Shown: in pieces, positions 62,428-64,000 of the stretch
How positions within the stretch are numbered: position 1 is the first letter of the stretch
Layout: every line of letters starts with the position of its first letter
NCBI RefSeq assembly: GCF_012844225.1
Contig: NZ_JABAGQ010000001.1
Span: 558,001 to 622,000, forward strand
Length of the DNA stretch: 64,000 bases
DNA from: Rhodococcus sp. 105337
Lineage (GTDB): Bacteria; Actinomycetota; Actinomycetes; Mycobacteriales; Mycobacteriaceae
Reading direction: 5' to 3'
Notes under the pieces: generated by a model
What the model saw: the letters and a program-made list of their open reading frames with translations, nothing else
Database searches by the model: none
Told to the model about the DNA's origin: nothing
Made by a program: the position numbers and the translations under genes

Positions 62428-64000
62428 CTACCCCACCGACGCCGACGCCTCCGTCGTTCGTACCGGTGCGGGACCGCGCTCCTCCACACCAGCCTTCAGG
62501 AAGCGGCCCGTTCCGACGGTGCGCCCGTATCCGTCCACGAACTCACCGGCGCGGAAGACGACCTTGCCCGCCACAGCGGTCGCGGTGACCGCCCGGTCGT
62601 TGCGGTTCACCATCCGCCGCAGTCCGCCGAATTGCTCCAGCGGCGCTTCGTGATACCGGTCCGTGTCCTCGTCGAGGCCCGCCGGATCGATGACGACGAA
62701 GTCGGCACGATCACCGATCCGCAGATGCCCGGCGTCGATTCCGTAGAAGTCCGCGAGTTCTCCGGTGAGCTTGTGGACAGCGGTATGCAAGGGCAACACC
62801 GGCTTTCCGCGCTGCTCCCCCTCGTGGATCCGGCGCAGCAGGCAGATGCCGAAATTGTAGAACGCCATGTTGCGCAGGTGTGCACCGGCGTCGGAGAAAC
62901 CGAGGGTGATGCCTTCCGTCCGGATGAGCCGGTCGGCCACCGCGGGTCGATCGTTGGCGATCACGGTGTGCCAGCGGAATTCCCGGCCGTATTCCACGAC
63001 GAGGTCGAGGAACGTGTCCACCGGGTGGAGCTTCCGTTCCCGCGCGACGTCACCGATGGACCGGCCGACGAGCGACTCGTCGGGGCATTCCACGATGCGG
63101 GTGTCGTCGAAGTCCCGGTGCCAGACCCTCGGCGAGAACTTCTTCTCGAAATCACGACGGAACCAGCGGCGATAGGCCTCGTCGCGCAGCAGGTCGTTGC
63201 GCCCCATCTCCTCCTGGAGATGCAGTGCCGCCCGCCCCGAACCGAACTCCTCGAATACGACGAGATCGATCCCGTCGGAATAGACCTCGAAGGTCGTCGG
63301 CAGGTGCTGCCAGCGGAACGCGCCCTTACCGATCTTGTTGGCCGCGTACGCGATCGGGCCGAAGATTCGATTGACCCACCGCTCCGCCTTGGTGTCGGCC
63401 GCTGCGAGGACGGAGGTCTTCATCGGCTTGCGCCCGAGTCCGGTGCTCGCCGCCGCGAAGAACGCCACGTCGTACTTCGTGTTGAGATTGGGGACGGCCT
63501 GCAGCACACGTCCACGCCTGCGCAGGATCCTGTGCAGGCGACGGAATTCCGACCACGAGGCATGCGTCGAGGGCAATGTGCGGGAGCGGTAGCGGTCGCC
63601 GTCCATCTTGTCCCACGGATTCGTCATCGTGGAGACGCCGAGGAAACCCGCGTCCAGAGCCTCCGATACCCGCGCGTCGATCGCGGCGAGTTCGTCGCGG
63701 GTCGGCCGATTGGCACCGTCCGTCGAACGCCCCAGACCCATCACCGAGGCACGGATGTCCGAGTGTCCGACGAATGCGGTGATGTTGGGGCCGAGCGGCA
63801 GTTCGTTGAGGGTATCGATGTACTCACGCGGCGAGTTCCACGTCTTGGAGCGCTCGAGTGCCGCGAGCACGTGTTCGCGGGGCAGCGCCTCCACGCGGCT
63901 GAACAGGTCGGCGGCGTCGACGGGCGGAACGTACACCGTGGAGATCGAGCAGTTTCCCATCAGCACCGTGGTGACGCCGTGTCGCACCGACTCGGGCAGA
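62428..64000 (-). CDS. N-acyl-D-amino-acid deacylase family amidohydrolase, 5' end outside window
   Basis: At least 523 residues; the start lies beyond base 64000. It is a metal-dependent amidohydrolase (amidohydrolase-3/D-aminoacylase type). VTTVLMGNCSIS carries the family's metal-bridging Cys. VGHSDIRASVMG, FLGVSTMTNPW, LGFSDAGAHLRNM (a late catalytic Asp) and the C-terminal GIDAGHLRIGDRADFVVIDPAGLD are all typical. Members hydrolyse N-acyl-D-amino acids, dihydropyrimidine-like or related amides; the true substrate is uncertain, since the family is broad. It is the first visible gene of the operon with TetR, alpha/beta hydrolase and the Ddn-like reductase. Confidence 0.82.
   Translation of the reverse strand, partial: LPESVRHGVTTVLMGNCSISTVYVPPVDAADLFSRVEALPREHVLAALERSKTWNSPREYIDTLNELPLGPNITAFVGHSDIRASVMGLGRSTDGANRPTRDELAAIDARVSEALDAGFLGVSTMTNPWDKMDGDRYRSRTLPSTHASWSEFRRLHRILRRRGRVLQAVPNLNTKYDVAFFAAASTGLGRKPMKTSVLAAADTKAERWVNRIFGPIAYAANKIGKGAFRWQHLPTTFEVYSDGIDLVVFEEFGSGRAALHLQEEMGRNDLLRDEAYRRWFRRDFEKKFSPRVWHRDFDDTRIVECPDESLVGRSIGDVARERKLHPVDTFLDLVVEYGREFRWHTVIANDRPAVADRLIRTEGITLGFSDAGAHLRNMAFYNFGICLLRRIHEGEQRGKPVLPLHTAVHKLTGELADFYGIDAGHLRIGDRADFVVIDPAGLDEDTDRYHEAPLEQFGGLRRMVNRNDRAVTATAVAGKVVFRAGEFVDGYGRTVGTGRFLKAGVEERGPAPVRTTEASASVG

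Overview
The window is high-GC actinobacterial chromosome, almost certainly from a mycolic-acid bacterium of the Rhodococcus/Nocardia group. It encodes MmpL3 (trehalose monomycolate export), AftD (cell-wall arabinan), a GTP-type PEP carboxykinase, an F420/Ddn-type oxidoreductase and a lipoprotein PBP. From position 1199 to about 47600 the gene order and relative orientations match, inverted, the Mycobacterium tuberculosis block Rv0244c to Rv0204c (fadE5, fadA2, fabG4-htdX, a TetR regulator, lpqI, Rv0236A-aftD, Rv0228, Rv0227c-Rv0223c, pckA, Rv0210-Rv0209, trmB, Rv0207c, mmpL3, Rv0204c). Lineage-specific genes are interspersed. This comparison is from memory, not from a search.

Layout. 1-12900: start of a fabH, a methyltransferase, the fadE5/fadA2/fabG4/htdX fatty-acid gene set with its TetR regulator, an aldehyde dehydrogenase plus NDMA-type alcohol dehydrogenase pair, and a VanW-family membrane protein. 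12900-28000: envelope region with LpqI, a universal stress protein, isochorismate synthase, the DUF2613 small protein plus AftD, an acyltransferase, a DUF3068 protein, a polysaccharide flippase, a large membrane protein, a GT4 glycosyltransferase and a methyltransferase. 28000-36500: ROK kinase, CBS protein, a probable KstR-regulated aldehyde dehydrogenase, cysK-cysE, a VOC protein and pckG. 36500-44000: an operon of two degenerate P-loop proteins and a calcium-loop-like protein, divergent from trmB-NYN-mmpL3. 44000-51100: DUF1707 protein, adenylate cyclase, YbhN-like protein, YceI, DUF3054, POT peptide transporter and TSUP permease. 51100-64000: a tandem PBP pair in which one copy has lost every catalytic motif, an ABC-F/hydrolase pair, TetR, acyl-CoA dehydrogenase, a lone CbiM-CbiN-like permease, and an operon of a Ddn-like oxidoreductase, an alpha/beta hydrolase, TetR and an N-acyl-D-amino-acid deacylase that runs off the window end.

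Functional links. The fadE5, fadA2/fabG4 and tetR promoter regions all carry a TTACTC-N2-CGGTAA-like box, so the TetR gene at 12209 is a good candidate for their common repressor. Many genes serve synthesis or export of the mycolyl-arabinogalactan envelope (AftD, GT4, MmpL3, LpqI, PBP-lipo). Most convergent gene pairs are separated by long, nearly perfect hairpins that should act as bidirectional terminators. At two pairs there is no such hairpin and the coding ends overlap (112 and 63 bp).

No gene-free stretch exceeds 300 bp. I found no rRNA or tRNA genes, insertion sequences, phage genes or CRISPR arrays.
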